DNA from: Balanoglossus misakiensis
Taxonomy: Eukaryota > Hemichordata
Reading direction: 5' to 3'
Assembly: GCA_040954595.2 (NCBI GenBank)
Contig: CM082579.2
Span: 4,340,001 to 4,404,000, forward strand
DNA length: 64,000 nt
In this document: one piece after another, positions 48,033-62,480 of the stretch
How positions within the stretch are numbered: the first letter of the stretch is position 1
Layout: every line of letters starts with the position of its first letter
The notes under the pieces: generated by a model
The model's input: the letters and a program-made list of their open reading frames with translations, nothing else
Database searches by the model: none
Told to the model about the DNA's origin: nothing
Program-made: the position numbers and the translations under genes

Positions 48033-51000
48033 ACATCAACTTTTCAATCACGCAAATGTACTGCGCTACTTTTCCGCAGTGAACTTTGCAAGACCACAAT
48101 TCATCATCAGGTACTTCTTTTTTTAAATCTTTTTAGCGACACATTTGTTTTTTTGCACTCTTAAAACTTTTGTCGAACTATGGTCTGCTAAAAACTTTTC
48201 CTTTTCCACAACTTTTCTGCTTGTGTTACGAGTGACAACAAGGAGTCTGGACATAACATAAATAATCATGAGCAACACTTAGTAAAAATTTTCTAATGAC
48301 AGAAATCTCAAGGCCTCCACTCCAGAAGGCTATTGGACTGACTAATATAGATTACATCGCTTCCATACTTGCACCGGATAATTACAAATACGGATTTGAA
48401 CATTTTTCTTTCCCCCGACCCACTTTAGCTAATCACTGGGAAAAGGAACATTCCCCAAGTTCCACACGTCGTCGCCTTCCAGTCTGTTGGCCAAGCTTTT
48501 TTTTCCCCTTTTCACTGCAGATTAACTAATCCTGATGTTCATAAAATCAAGCTCAGTGTATCAGACCTCTTCAGGCATAACAAAATCAAATTGATTGTGA
48601 ACTTGAGCAGAGAAACTGTCACTTTGCGCTGTGAGGATAACATGTAACATGCGTCTAATACATCAAAGCTAGACTGTCAGTCTGACTTCAATGAAACATT
48701 GATCCGAAGTGCAGACTTAATTTACGACAGCAACATCGTTTCTGCAAAATTGATTTTCCCAGTAGAGTACGGTGAACTTTCACTGAGTCCATGGCCAACT
48801 TTGGTCCAAAAGGTAAAAGGCATTTTTCAGAGAAAATTGTTAACATTATATACATTTTTATGAAGGAAACATAATTTGTTTACACTCATTCACTTCAATG
48901 GAGACAACAAATAGGTGAATGCCACAAGAATGAACAAACAACAGTGACCCATAACCACCTGTTTCGATTCACATTTTAGCGACTCGCGTAGTGGGAAACG
49001 GAATAATCATACGGCATGCAGGCAGCAAGATTGCTGTTATTCTTATGCAGAAAGATAGAGGATCCAACCGCGAATCAAATCATGCGATGCCAGGCAGGCT
49101 GAAAGGTCCACAGCGCTGATAGAGGTGTGAATTACTTTTAAATGCACCACTTAAAAGTGTGCACAGAACGATGACAGTCACACAGGAAGCCGCCTCGCAT
49201 GTCAACACAGAAAAAAGGGTTTATGTCATTCTGTCCACATCGGCCTTCAATTGAAAACAACCACTGCTAATCCGCCAAAGAATAAAAGAACTCCGTGTTT
49301 CTAAAAAAAATCACATCAGCTCTGCAAACAGTTGACGGGATAATGAAACCAAGACACTCCATATTAATGTATTCTTCTGTCACAACAGATAATGACTACT
49401 GCATAAACTTTAACATTCAAAATATTTATCTCTAAATATTTGAAAGGGTGAAAGCACAACAGGAGAGTGGTTTTCTTTAAATTGCTTCGCAGATAATAGC
49501 AACTTCAACTCTTTCTGCCTTTCATGAGTGATGACACTTGTTTGTAAAGTTCATTTGGCTTTGGTGATGTTTGTAAAAATTTAATTAACCATGGTGTGTT
49601 GCAGTCTCCCCTGCAACTGGGACAGAGACACCTCTAAGCATGGAAAAGAATTTGGGAAGAGCGCCCCCTCACAGTCAGCTTTTGAGAGGAATTACATCAA
49701 CCCATATATTCTATTTCATATCCAGTTATCAAAATTTGTAACATTTCAAAGTGTGGCAATTTCTAATGAAAAAGTTAACCTACCAGTATTAGATTGTCCT
49801 GGCAACAGAGATTAATCAAACATTGCCTTAAGGGTGGAATGCCCTTATTTTTGTGCGTCTGGTACGTGGCCCATTTGAAAGAACTGTCATGCTATTAAAC
49901 TTTGGAATTATGAATTAGAAATAGGGAGATTTAACTAGGTTTAGAAAGTGAACATCAAATACAGTATTCAAGTTCATCCATGAAAGCAACTGGCATCTAA
50001 CATTGTTCCCCCTAGCGCTGCGGTTAAACCATATTACATGTGTGTGTCCAAAAAAAAAATTACACTGGAAATGAAACATTGAGCGATATTGCATGTTATA
50101 CTGATGCTATCTATACCCCACATCACAGTCGTTGTTGATTTACTGGCAATTTCATCACACACAGAAAAACAAATGTTTGTTTTGCAATAAATTCTCCGAT
50201 AGCAGCCAACGCAAATGTAGACAAAGTGATGCCCTTTAGTGGTACGAAGTTAATGAGAGACATAAACTCAAACAGGGCAGAAATGTTTTTAATATTTTCT
50301 GCAAACATTTCATCTATACAGAGAGGTAAAACACACCGCACTTCAAAACGCCCCAAACCAATCCCGGATTGCGGTGTTTGCAGAGTCGGGGAACTGCTGT
50401 GATGGTTCAGGTGCGATGTTCCCACACGGTGAAACGTAAATACAGAATAAAAGGGATTGTGTGTACGCCCATGGATTAGCGTGCTTTCACAGAACACATC
50501 AGGCACTGATACGAACAGCAACATCCCAGCTCCTCGCGAGCAAACAAAGATTCCTCATTCTAAGCACCACACACTGAACACAGGACAGAAAATAACTTCA
50601 ACCAATTTGCTTAATAATAAATTATCAAATAATAATGCTTTTCCTCCTGATATTATTGAAACTGGTTCTGATGCACACAGGCATCGTTACGCTCCCTGAA
50701 TAATCCCCTTGAACTTGATATCGCTTACGGAACTCGATAAGAAATGTAGATCAACGACGATTCAATTCCATCCCCCAGTGGGGATGTAAAAGCAGTGAAG
50801 CAACCCCAACAAATCAATAAAACATTCTTAAGCCTGCAGTCACTGCAGCCTCAGTGTTTTTTCTGTCTTCACGTTCTAGTACTACCTTAATTATCAGCTT
50901 TGCACAGGACTTCAAAGTCATTGCACCGCGTTTTCTGAACGTGCAGACACACATGCCTAATCAGGTGAAACTGAGTCTTAATTGAACTATAAAAAGAAAA

Positions 51001-52396
51001 AATGTTCATCAAACTGAATTGTAAGTCGTATTCAGTGAGTGTTGTGAATGTGTGTGTCTTCTCCTTTGAGGTCATTGGGCGCTCCGACAAAAAGTTACCT
51101 TTGACTAATAGCTACAGAGTTTTGTTAACATAAGTATGAAGATAGATGAACTCGCATCATATGTCAAATTGTCCTTTCTCCTCCTTCATTCACTGAAAGT
51201 CTCATCCGAAGAAGAAACAATAGGCGTATCTTGCCATCTATGCCGATAGACATACATGTTGCATTGACCCTGTGATAACTGACCCCCATGTTGGCAGAAA
51301 TCTCCTGGGCGATTCGGTAGAAATTCTCATACAGTCATGTCAAGTTCTAAAGATACGCAGCGGAATTGCTGGATGTACATCCCTTGATAACTGAACTCTG
51401 CAGTTCTCCTTGGATTAATATGCTAAAGGTGTTGAATCATTAATTTTTCATGAAGAAAATTAAAAAAATCTTCCAAATGAAATTCCTATGCTTTCATGTA
51501 TACGCTACCCCCAGGTCACTCTAGACCAGTCATAATTCTCTTTCAAAAATAAAAAATGAAAACCACAAGCCATGATGAAATTTTTATGGAAGATTTCGAG
51601 AGATTTATTTGAAAGCAAGATGTTGAATACAAGCATGTGAAGTCCCCATTTCAGAATCACTTCACGGGTGTTAATGCAAAGCATGGAATACAGGAATTTA
51701 AATTTTTATCTACAAATCCATGCTTGAGGTAGACCCCAGAGTTACATGTACATGTTTGTGTATAAACACAAGCAGGGCTACATATCATATCACAAATCTG
51801 ATATCAAAAGAAACCTGTTACGGCTGAAGTATAAGCCAAGCAGTTTAAATCCCAAAGAAGCCGCGTATACACACACCCACTATTTGAAATCATTGCATTT
51901 GTCACCAGAGGGTGTCCAAAGTCTAATGCATGAACAGTGTACCTAATTCCTCACAAAGCTCTCAAGATATGCAATATAGCAGTGGTTTTACTTCTACGTA
52001 GCCAAGTGTCGACAGCACACTTTACAACCCACCAAAAATTCCTGATTTCAAGACCTGTTTGGCATTGAAACGACCCCGAGCATCGTACAGAGTACATTGC
52101 TTAACCAATCCCACTCTAATTGGTTGGAGTGAGTTGTGGGATGGAGTCAGAAATGAATGCACCCTGCGGGGGTTCAAGGTATTTTTTCAATTGCATCATC
52201 GACTGAAGTTACAGTACGACTGGTCCTGAATAGGGGGCTGTTGGTCTGGCTTATTTGTCTTAATGCGCGAGGAATTAATTCCAATGTTCCCCATAGGGCA
52301 CTGACATCCATTTCCTCCTTGGAGACAGAGAGTCAGAGAGATCGAGACAGAGATCGAGAGAGAATGAATCTACGCATATACACAAATGGAGATCAG

Positions 52397-52436
<40 letters not shown>

Positions 52437-52447
52437 CCTTGAAAAAC

Positions 52448-52482
<35 letters not shown>

Positions 52483-52514
52483 AATGGTGATGATGATGAT
52501 GATCCTTGAAAAAC
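52397..52514 (+). repeat. Duplicated (GAT)n microsatellite with CCTTGAAAAAC
   Basis: Two GAT arrays are each followed by GATCCTTGAAAAAC, so the array and its flank were duplicated together. The second array is interrupted by ATAATGGTG. Confidence 0.9.
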
Positions 52515-53721
52515 CTGAACCCAGCAAAGCGTTACATACATGTACATATATGATGTACATACATTTAAATTGTACAAATTACCATGCAAACATTCACAAT
52601 TCGCCCTTCCGAAAACCAAATGGAAACTAAATGCTAAAGGTCATGCCTCATGGCCCACACTGGTACCAACACTGACGTGATGATCACAACTCCAAATACA
52701 AGCTGTTGCATTTGTACAAAATATTTCAATTAAGATGTTTTCTGATAATTCAACTAGGCTAATCTAGCTTACAAACATCATCAAACATCCATTAAGGTAG
52801 TATCCTTCCACAATTTTTTGACCTGCTTTTCTTACTCTCTGTGTGTTGTATTAAACACCGAAGTACAATAATAGCATATCTCTTCTGCTCACTGCACTGA
52901 ATGATTGAAGACGTTTGTTTCTTGTTCAATGTTGGCACTGCAAATGATGTTGTATTTTTTCACAACTTCCATGATGGATTGTCACGGAGCCACCGCAGCA
53001 GAGTTGAACATATGTTCACTTCCTCAATCGCTAAATCAACTAGTTTAATGAAAAATGGAAAGAAAGAAAAAACACAACAACAAAAGACAGTATTTCAACC
53101 ACCAATCTTTTGTGGCAGAACAATGCTCATTGGAAACACTCATTTCAATGGCCTTCGCAGACAAATCTCAAGTATTTTCGAATGGGAAATTTTTAAATGA
53201 CTTTCTATGGTGTGAAAGAAACACCATATGCTCCGCACCTAACTAGATGCCCATCAATTTGAAAACCGACGCAACAATCCAGGCGAATTCGAAACATTGT
53301 AATGAAAGATGGCAGTTCTGCCATATATAAAAATGGACAAGAAGCTCTGCCTGATCCATCTTGTCATCGAGTCTTCCATTCCACTGCTTTCAATCTGTTC
53401 TCCAGAAACTAGTATTAATTGACAAATGATTCCTCAAAAAACACTTCCTCTGCGAATAACTCAAAATGTCACAGAACTTTCTGGAGATACAAACACGCAC
53501 TTTCCAATCATATATCACAGGAAGCTGAATTGTAATTTCACCAGGAAACCCTCCAAATACAGTCCATCGCACTCATTCATTCACGTATTGTTGATGTTTA
53601 TCATTTTTTCCTCCGAAGTACAGTACAGTCAACTGTGGCAGTTCAGACCACCAGGAGCTAATTACTGTGACCTCTGACGTTGCTGTGAAATGTTCTGTGT
53701 TGTGTTTTTTGCACTCCAGGT

Positions 53722-53754
53722 CACATACATGCATGTACATGTATGTACATGTAC
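53722..53754. repeat. 33-nt perfect purine/pyrimidine alternation
   Basis: CACATACATGCATGTACATG and the 13 bases after it alternate pyrimidine and purine without a break, built from TACATGTA-type palindromes. Such DNA can adopt Z-form or cruciform structure under torsion. Confidence 0.7.
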
Positions 53755-53991
53755 TTGCACTTGTTTTTCTTTTCCGTATCTCCCATACAACGACAGGTTT
53801 AGATCTAGCCTATACTACCATAATTGTGTGAAACTCCTTTTTCCATGTGATGGAATCATTAAGACGAAAATATACCCCGAAAAACATTTTTACATTAAAT
53901 GTCACTACACACTTTCCCATGTCCATCCAGTCTTTTCATTCTTTTCCTTAATAATAATTAGTTTCGATAAATTAGTGGCATTTTTCAAGCA

Positions 53992-54011
53992 CCCCCCCCC
54001 CCCCCCCCCCC
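53992..54011 (+). repeat. C20 homopolymer
   Basis: Twenty consecutive C, the longest homopolymer in the window; its length is unlikely to be exact in any assembly. Confidence 0.9.
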
Positions 54012-54685
54012 AACATGAGGGTGCTGTAATGGAATGAATATTGAATCTTACCCAAGAAAACAGTGCTGTCAGAGTTACATTTCAAAGAAAGACTCATTTT
54101 CTTCCCAACGTCTTGATCAAATTAACTAATTTGGCTGTTACATGTACACTCTGTAGATCTTAGTAGCATGCTGCTACTATAAAAGCTCACATCTGAACTT
54201 CTCGAGAAAAAAAATAATTTTCATCTTATGCAATTTGAGTATATTCCAAACAGAAATTCATCTTCATGCAGTTTCAGATCAATATAACTGTCTATAACCA
54301 GGAGGCAGAATTTCATTTCCCCTCCTGATGATGCATTCATTTTCATCCTTGCAGCAAACCCGCTTTCATGGAAAGTCATTCAGTGACGTAAGTGTGTCTA
54401 CAGCGAGAAGATGAGAATTCCAGAGGCAATACGTTTTTTTTCCCAGCGAGTCATAGAACCGAGTTCTCAAATTGTATTGCATTTTTGAAAATCGTCGGAG
54501 GGAAATTGTAATACCCAATTTGTAAATGACGATGAGGAAAGTGATGACTTGGCTGGAAACATAAAGAGGATTTGTGTGGTTTATCATGAACGGATAAAAC
54601 GTATCATGGAATTTGGAATTTTGCGTGCTGGCAGGGAACACTGCTGCCTATAGGAAAGGATGATGTGTTGCAAATTATAAAAAGC

Positions 54686-54838
54686 TGGGGATGGGGAGAG
54701 AGGGAAGGTGGCAAGGAGTGGGTAGAGAATAACTGATAGACCCCACCCATTGGAGGGTGGGGTCTCATTAGTATTTCAGGGAGAGGGGTAAAGTGGGAGG
54801 GGAAAAGGGAGAAGCAGAGGGAGGAAGGAGGGTATAGC
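54686..54838 (+). repeat. Purine-rich tract with a central hairpin
   Basis: About 150 bases of G/A-rich DNA with many GGG and GGGG runs (for example GGGGATGGGGAGAGAGGG). The tract is broken by a perfect hairpin, AGACCCCACCC-ATTGGA-GGGTGGGGTCT, at 54738-54765 (11-bp stem, 6-nt loop). It has G-quadruplex and triplex potential. Confidence 0.7.
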
Positions 54839-55144
54839 AGATATTGCGCAGGTTGTGTGTAGGGACACAGCCTGGCGAGACATGGATTTGAAGAGAAACG
54901 CTGAATCAAATGATAGTAACATAGTGCACTGTGATGATCACGTTTTATGTGTTCATGTACTCAGAGTAAACCCAACAATATGACAGATTGCTTGAATTGC
55001 TTGAATGACCAATGAACGGCAGCTGACACTGGTATATCCACAGATCTCATGATGGCAGTAAATACTACCAAGCATTAAACATTTACAATGTCTCAAACAA
55101 AAAAACACACAAGGAGATATATCATCTATTCCCAAAGTGAAAGA

Positions 55145-55437
55145 GATATGTAATCGGAGATTTGATTGGAAATAACCAGGTCTGGTAACCAACTTGGTTG
55201 CTGAGTGATGGCCAGGCATATACAATATCTTCATCTTAACAATTTTTTAAAGGGTTGGGTTAAAACAGAGATATTATAAAAAGATTTCATTCGGATTGGT
55301 CTGGTTGCCAACTTGGTTGCTATGCAATGACCAGCAGAAAGATTTTTACTGTGAAGTTAACAGGGAGATAAAATAATAAAAAATACTTCATTTGGAATGG
55401 TCTGGTTGCCATCTCGGTTGCTAAGCGATGGTCAGTC
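55145..55437. repeat. Three-copy imperfect repeat with GTTGC motifs
   Basis: The core TCTGGTTGCCAACTTGGTTG, followed by CTnAGnGATGGnCAG, occurs at 55181-55215, 55300-55334 and 55401-55435. Each copy is preceded by an A/T-rich AGATA...TTTCATTTGGAATGG-like segment. Spacing is 119 and 101 bases, so the units are diverged tandem copies. Confidence 0.75.
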
Positions 55438-58400
55438 ACGGTGCCTTAAACTCAACGGCAGAGAGAACTCTAAAGTGTGGGGTCAAAAATATAATAAAGA
55501 GAATCGCAGGAAACTAACAGTCTGTAATAAGGAAGTGATTCTCGTAACGAACTTGAAATCACTTTGTCACACTTCCGCTCAACGCATTACGGAATCTGTC
55601 ACTATCATCTTGTAGATTTCTGTCCACTCCATGTCAATTTGGGGAAGATGTTGCAAATCGAAAGCACGTTAAAGACTCTTCCTGAAATACATCATGCCTT
55701 TTAAACATCCTATAAAATACTTCGCAATACAGAGTGACATATGCATCTATATATGTATTTTCACTGTGTGTTATGAGTGTTTCTTGTGTTTTGTGATTAA
55801 TACTCCAAGTACATTCCGGAAACTGCTTCTTAAATAGCAGGGTTTGTGGTTGACACTATGAAAGTTTATGAGCTACTATGAGTATTGTCAGTGATACTGA
55901 ATTCAAAACTTTGCAAGCTAGGGAGGCAACACTGAGAACTATTTCAACATCTGTGATACAATTATCCATCATCCCACAAGTCAACATCGACATGGTCACT
56001 GAACTGAAATGGGAACTGACGGTAAATTTTTCCCCTATCGGTGTCAAAATTGCTACATCCTGCCAACTGCCAACAGCCAATACCCCGTACGTATTACGTT
56101 TTCATTTTTCCGCGAACCATAACGTAGTCGGCATGGAAACGAGGAAGTGAGGCGAGCTCATCACATTCCAATGCCAGCCCCAATTTACGTTAACCGTGCT
56201 ATTTCCTGCCAAAAGGTGATCTGTTCCCGATGGGAGCCGCCGGACTGTTACAACAGAGAAGCCTTAGCTCTCAAAGGAGTCAGTCCTGTGTGTAGTTGCC
56301 CAATTTGACTCGCATATTTTCATGCGAAGGGTCACCTCCCAAAACATCCTGAAAATTTCTCATCAGTGACAGAGCGAAACGAGGGAAGTATAGTCGCGTG
56401 TCTTGACATCCTTTTTTGAGGTCGGTGACACGTCAAGCACTGGAATAAGTCATTGTGCTACAAACACCAGTGTCAACACCGACTCTGGGACATTTATCAG
56501 AATCAAGTCTATTGAACTCAGGGAGTGCAATATGCCATCAAGTTCTGACTTCCTAATTTGCATAGTGTCGGGTGATTGGTCACATTTTGAGTTGATGCTG
56601 ACCAATCACAGTTGAGCGGGCTGATGTTGACATAGCACCAAAGAGAGTCTCCTCTTAAAGTTTGTGCAAAATGTCCCTATGGTTTTTTATTTGTTTATAA
56701 ATGTGTGTGTGACTTCCAACCATCTACGTACAATTAGCTGCAATTTGGTCAATACGACGACGCACTTTAAAGCTCGGCCCAGCTGATGCAGCAGCAGCAG
56801 CAGCACTTAGTGCCATCGTAAACTTTAAAACAAATTTAATTTGTTGACGGCTGCACGTGTGGTCGGACCAGGAAGTTTTTATCAGGGGAAAAAAAAATCA
56901 TTTATTCAATGCCTAAAAAGCTGGGTGACATTTACACTGGCGGGACGGGAGACCAGACATGCTTAAGTGGAGCCATATTGCATGAATTAGTCATAGAACG
57001 CGACGCAAATAGCGCGGTGAAAAACGTGGCGAAGTATGGAGACTGTCTCTTTGAACAATTCATCGACGTGCAATTCACCCATGTATCAGACGTACAAGGC
57101 AACTGAAACAAAAGTGGAGAGATGCTCCACACAAATCATGAAATTTTCATGAAATCCGACGTTCTGGGTCAAACCATAACTGTAAGCACATGTTTCATAC
57201 ATGTACATGTAATTAGGATCAATGATATATGTTGTGAATTAAACAGATTTTTTTAAACGAATTTTTTTTTAATGGCTGTCATTAATAAATCATGAAAAAT
57301 GATCAATATCCTCCTTTTTACCTTTGAAATATTCTACAACATAAAAACATATCTACCTTCTGGAAATATGAAAATCCTTTGAATCACACTGATCATAATA
57401 CGTACAAGATAAACTGCCAGTATGGTATTAAAAATATACTGATAAGTTTGTTTAAATGTGATGATGGCTGGAAGGATTGCTTTACACCCAGAAGGCCCAG
57501 CAAAGCTGTTCTTAAGTTTCTCTTATAACAGAAACTGGCACATTAAATTTTTATTACGGACTATTATGTTGAAGTTAATTCCCTCGGGTCAAGCTCACAT
57601 GACATGTTCATGTCAGTTTTAACATCTCACACTGACAAGTTATTCGTATCAGCTTTCATTGGAGTGATCCCGCAGGATGAGTTAAATTTAAAAGCCTGAG
57701 ATTGCGAATATATAATGTCTGTTGCGGCTTTTCTTCGGTAACGCGTGTAGAAGTTGCCGTGAACATGCAGGACTGTGGTTTATAGCGATGTATGATACAG
57801 TTTTTTTAATAACTGCTTATCTCTTTAATGCAAGAAAAAAACTTTCTTTCACTGTGTGTTCTGATACCTCTATCCTGTGATAGAGAGAGAGTTGTTCAGT
57901 GACGTGTGCGTTTTCACATCTGTGGAAGGGTTGTTGCTCACAGATTGGAGGACGTTTGCCAATTAACGTCTGTCTCTGTCCAGTAGAATGTACTAGCATG
58001 CCTAAACCATGTACATTGGTTTAGCAGACATCGAGTTTACAATATTGCATGTTGAGATCATGCTGATCAGCCTGCGTAGAAGAAGTGTCATTTCCATCTT
58101 TACAATACCTCTGCATGTTCATCAATTTCTTAGTTTACACTGCAGAATGTTTTTTAAAATTCATTCAGAGCCAAAGTACACTGAGAGTGGCATGATTATC
58201 ATGTTTTTTCTTCAGTAGATGACATTCTGTTGTTATTAAAAGATCTGCACAGATGCAATATTCCCAAGGTTCTGTACTCTCTGACCCAAAGCTGTATTTT
58301 GTGATTCTTATCTGCTATTACGTGATCAGTTCATAATGGTATCCAAGATCGTTACATTCTCTTTAATATCCTGCGAAAGATTTTTCTGGCTCTACAGACA

Positions 58401-60641
58401 ATAATTTTTATGACGAGAATTCAATGCAAATAAAATTATCTACTATTTTTAATATTGCTTCCCCATTCATCATGTCTGTCTTGTTTGAGTTATTAATACC
58501 TAGGTTGTGTAAAATTCTTCAGTGTTGATGACCTGAAACACCCCTGTTTTTAAATCCAGTGACCCTACTTATCCTATTCATTGCCATGGTTGAACCAGTC
58601 ATCTCTGCTACGAGGGGGGTGACAGACTCTCAATCCGTCATCCAATAAACTCCTGTTCTACCAACTCAATTACGCAGTTTCATGTCGTTTTGCCTTGTAG
58701 AAGTCAGTCAGCCGTGAAATACCCCTAGTTAATTTTCTTAAGCCTGAGGGTTGGATTTGCCCAATTTCAAATATTCGTTACCGCTAATTACTTGCAGCCG
58801 GTGGAGACGAAACATTGCCACGTGCTGTCACTTTGCTGGCAGCCGAAACTCTTATTCTTCCTGTATACTAAGTGAATTGTTGGCAGTTTAGAGAGCTAAC
58901 AAACTTATCAACGTCAGACAAGTAATGTACAATGCAACGAAAATGAAAAGGAATTATTGAAATGTTCACAATTTTAGTGCAAACATTTCAATCTGTAAAT
59001 ACACTCTTCCCGTCTGAAAGATTTGTGTATTGACCAAATTTTGATTAACACCTCAAGTAAAAGAGAGCAAAATGCTCTACTTGTAAATTTCTGGGCAGTG
59101 GGAATGTTGTTTATAGTTGTGGGTGGCGGAAGTAAAGGTTAAAACCTACACGGCTGACAGAGACATGCCATCTTGGCCTTTGATTTCCCTACTGTTGGAA
59201 ATTCAGAGAGATTTGCCTTAATATCATGCCTTTGCGACTCGGCTGTGGGGGAAAATCCACTGCATACAGAATGCATACAATGACTGTGTTGTAATAAATA
59301 TGACAAGCATTAAGAGGTTTCAGTCCAGGATAAGAACCAAAAGCACACGTCACACCTTTTCAGAGAATGCATGCATGCCATGCTGAAAGATACAACAGAC
59401 ATACAGCAAAGTGAGCCAGAACATGCCAGTCCACAGCAAGTGTCAGACTGACATGAAATCAAGGCATTGCTCTGATTCACACAAACACAGACGCAAAACC
59501 CAAAAGCACATTCTCCAGGGAGCTGCAATATGTCAATTACAAGTACACCGAGTAACCATGACAACAGCAGTCCTGGCGTCATCCGCCATGTGTTAACTCC
59601 ACATGAAGTGATTCAGTTCACCCACAGCAATGGACATGACATTTAACTTAAAAAGCAGCGTTATTTAAAAGAAAAGTAACGTGACTATCATGTCGGCAAA
59701 TTGCCGCGGCTAGACCACACTGTCTGCATAAAGTACCACAGCTGGGACTCTGCTGTAGTCGGCAGGGGTGTGCGGGACGTGCACTTTGCAAATATCACTT
59801 CTAATCAATGGAGTACTGTTGAAACACCAACTCGCATTTATTTTGAAAACTTCAAAGACCCAGAAATTTGAACTCTGGTTGGTTATACCGGCATATACAA
59901 TGGGGGCCTTTCTTACGAAGTCAGCTATCAGCCTCTGCTGCTCAACAATCAACACTTGAAAACAACTGGGAGTATATCCTGGCTTCACTGAAGCAATGAT
60001 GAGGATCTGTAGCAGTCTTACAGCAAGATGTCTCGAAACCAATTTATTCTGTACATTGTACTACTACTGTAAGTGTCTTATCAGTTTCACTGTAATATTT
60101 GTTGATTTAGACAACTCTTCAAGTCAACATTGCAATGATAAGACACAAATTTCACTGTGGACTTTCACTTCAAGAATCAATTTCATTTTGAGATACACCA
60201 CATTTTTAACCAAGTGACACTTATGATGATGCATTTGCTAATTGTCTTTGCATTATCTCAAATAAGTCATTTCAAGCGCTTTTATCTAATGACAAGACAG
60301 TGCCATTAAAATGTTTTTTTTAATCAAGTATGGATGTATATCATGTAGGTTATTTTTGAGGGTGTGGTTGGCATAGACAGATGACAAATGGATTTTCCAT
60401 CAATATTAAAATATGCATGTATGCTTGTTGTATCATGTATGCCAAGACAACAGCTAAAACTTGAGTTTCTGTTGATGGAGAGTGTGCTTGGCGTACCGGT
60501 ACGATCTCGAAAAGGTATGAACAATTTTGTTTTTATTATATGGAAGGGCTGCTTTGTGATTTACTGTTTTCCTTCAAACTTCGTTATTAACCGTGACGTT
60601 GCTCCTGCCAAGGTTATCCACTCACGTATGAGAATGTTGCT

Positions 60642-60655
60642 GTGGCCATGGCAAC
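60642..60655 (+). promoter_or_regulatory. Near-perfect X-box (RFX-like) motif
   Basis: GTGGCCATGGCAAC matches the palindromic RFX consensus GTTGCCATGGCAAC at 13 of 14 positions. It lies in a locally CpG-richer stretch of the presumed TBC1D19 intron. Confidence 0.35.
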
Positions 60656-62480
60656 GGGCATGTACACAGAGTGGTGAAACTGGCTACGACAGCGATGATG
60701 TTAGAAGTCCGATCAGTGAGAAGTACAATCGCCACGTGCGCACTCTGGGCATCACACTCGTTCTGGTTCAATGACTGGAAATTTAGGCCGATTACAGTTT
60801 AGCCAAGTTCGATGGCTCGGATGAGTTTGATGAGCGCCCAAGCCAGTCAAGCCCTGTGTGTGGTACAGGCACTGTATACACTTACACGACAGGCTGTATA
60901 AGCTGTGAACCACACACCAAGCACTTGAACTTTACACAGCGGAACAGATCAACCACGCAGGCCTACTCACGCTGCAGCTACATTTTTGCACTGTGATGTG
61001 TGAAACCCCAACCAACATGATTGCCGGACGTAGTTCAAAGACACACACTTACACCTTGACAAATAGCTCCAATTCATAACAAATGGACGCCTGAATTGTA
61101 CACGGCACACTAATGAGAGAGATACTATTAGGAGAAAACCACTAAAAATGCGACACTCACACTCAATCATGTCAACGTTTACAGAAAGAGCTCAACGTGA
61201 ATGGTAGCGATGAAAGACAATTTACCGCACATTATGGCAGCGATGAAAAAAAGGGGCGCGACTTAGTGTTTTAAATGAAACTCAGCTGTGGGGTTATGAG
61301 AAATCATAGTCTGATGTCATCAAGTTTGCAATATCTAATACCAACAATTTACAGCTGGTCCCTCGGCTGTCTCAAGTGGACTTGTGGGGGACCTCAGGAA
61401 AATTGATGTTTTTATCCGTCGGGTAATTTTCAGCATATCAACCCAATATAGCTAAGTGCCATTGATTCTGTTACGCATGACCACATCGAATTTATCGAAA
61501 CATGATTTTACTAAATGCCATTTTCTGGATAAGTAAGTTTCTCGGGCGAGTCCAGCGATGTGATCTGTCACTTTTATCAAGGAGTTAAAAGGTAAACATG
61601 TCAAAAATCAATGCTGCTAACCCCCAAAGGTATTAGATGTTTGAAAGCCGTTTACTGGTTTACAGAATATCGTTGAAGTGGAATAATCATTACTGAGCAC
61701 ATTTTCCAAGGCGACAGGTCAGCTGGATTATGACGCACAGGCATTTATGGGGATAATGAAAGTCCTCCAGTGATATTAATTAAAATATCAATTTTTGTAA
61801 AATAACATATTTGAGGGTTTCTTCTTACATAAATTTCTCATTTTACATTATCAATCTTTAAAAAAAAATCATACATATATGAACACGTGTACACTAGTGG
61901 AAATACAAGGTTGGTCTGCTAGCTGTGTCGGACAAATGATGTACACTAATAAACAACAGGCATAAGCAGTTGGGAGGACATCTAGTACATTGTATCTATC
62001 TACAGTCGCAAGATACAGACTGGTGTTCGTGTTGACTGACAGGCATCTTTACGTAATCTTGTAAAAGTTAAGAGAAAATCACTCTCGCAGACCTTTGCTT
62101 TATTTTGCACTCGTTTGTTTCTCGGACTGTTTATGCTTTTGATAGCAGACAGTCGTACACGGGAGAAAAAATAGGATAATTAAATCAACTGCACTGAAGA
62201 GCACTGATGATGTCCATGATCGGGTTACTTTCGAGTGACTGGTGTCAGGGAAACCGCATCCGACGGTGGATGGATTCGTTTAGCATCAACCTACCCAATG
62301 TGATTTTTTTTCTTAATCTGTCAAAAATCCCTTCCTTAACTGCGGCCAAATGCAGTGGCTACGATTCGATTTAGATTGAAATTCGACAAATTACATTCCC
62401 TGGCAAACTTTTAACGTAATTTACTCTATGCTCGGTGAGAGGGTGGAGGGGACACTGGGAGAAATCAAGCAGGAAGCGAT

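Noticed and set aside
50123-50524. 133-codon open frame on the - strand
   Set aside because: No splice support, no recognised motif, and composition typical of a chance frame in AT-rich DNA.
52275-52619. Poly-Ser/Ile and poly-Met frames
   Set aside because: These are translations of the GAT microsatellite, not genes; the same holds for 9642-9908.
59710-60042. 110-codon - strand frame that could be a TBC1D19 exon
   Set aside because: The peptide does not match any part of TBC1D19 that I can recall, and no splice pair bounds it.
60388-60774. 128-codon open frame on the + strand
   Set aside because: The last third looks protein-like, but no acceptor, donor or family match was seen; overlapping - frames are also open.
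25848-60830. Shared CGATGGCTCGGATGAGTT at about 25848 and 60810
   Set aside because: Only 18 bases match and the flanks differ; too little to define a repeat.
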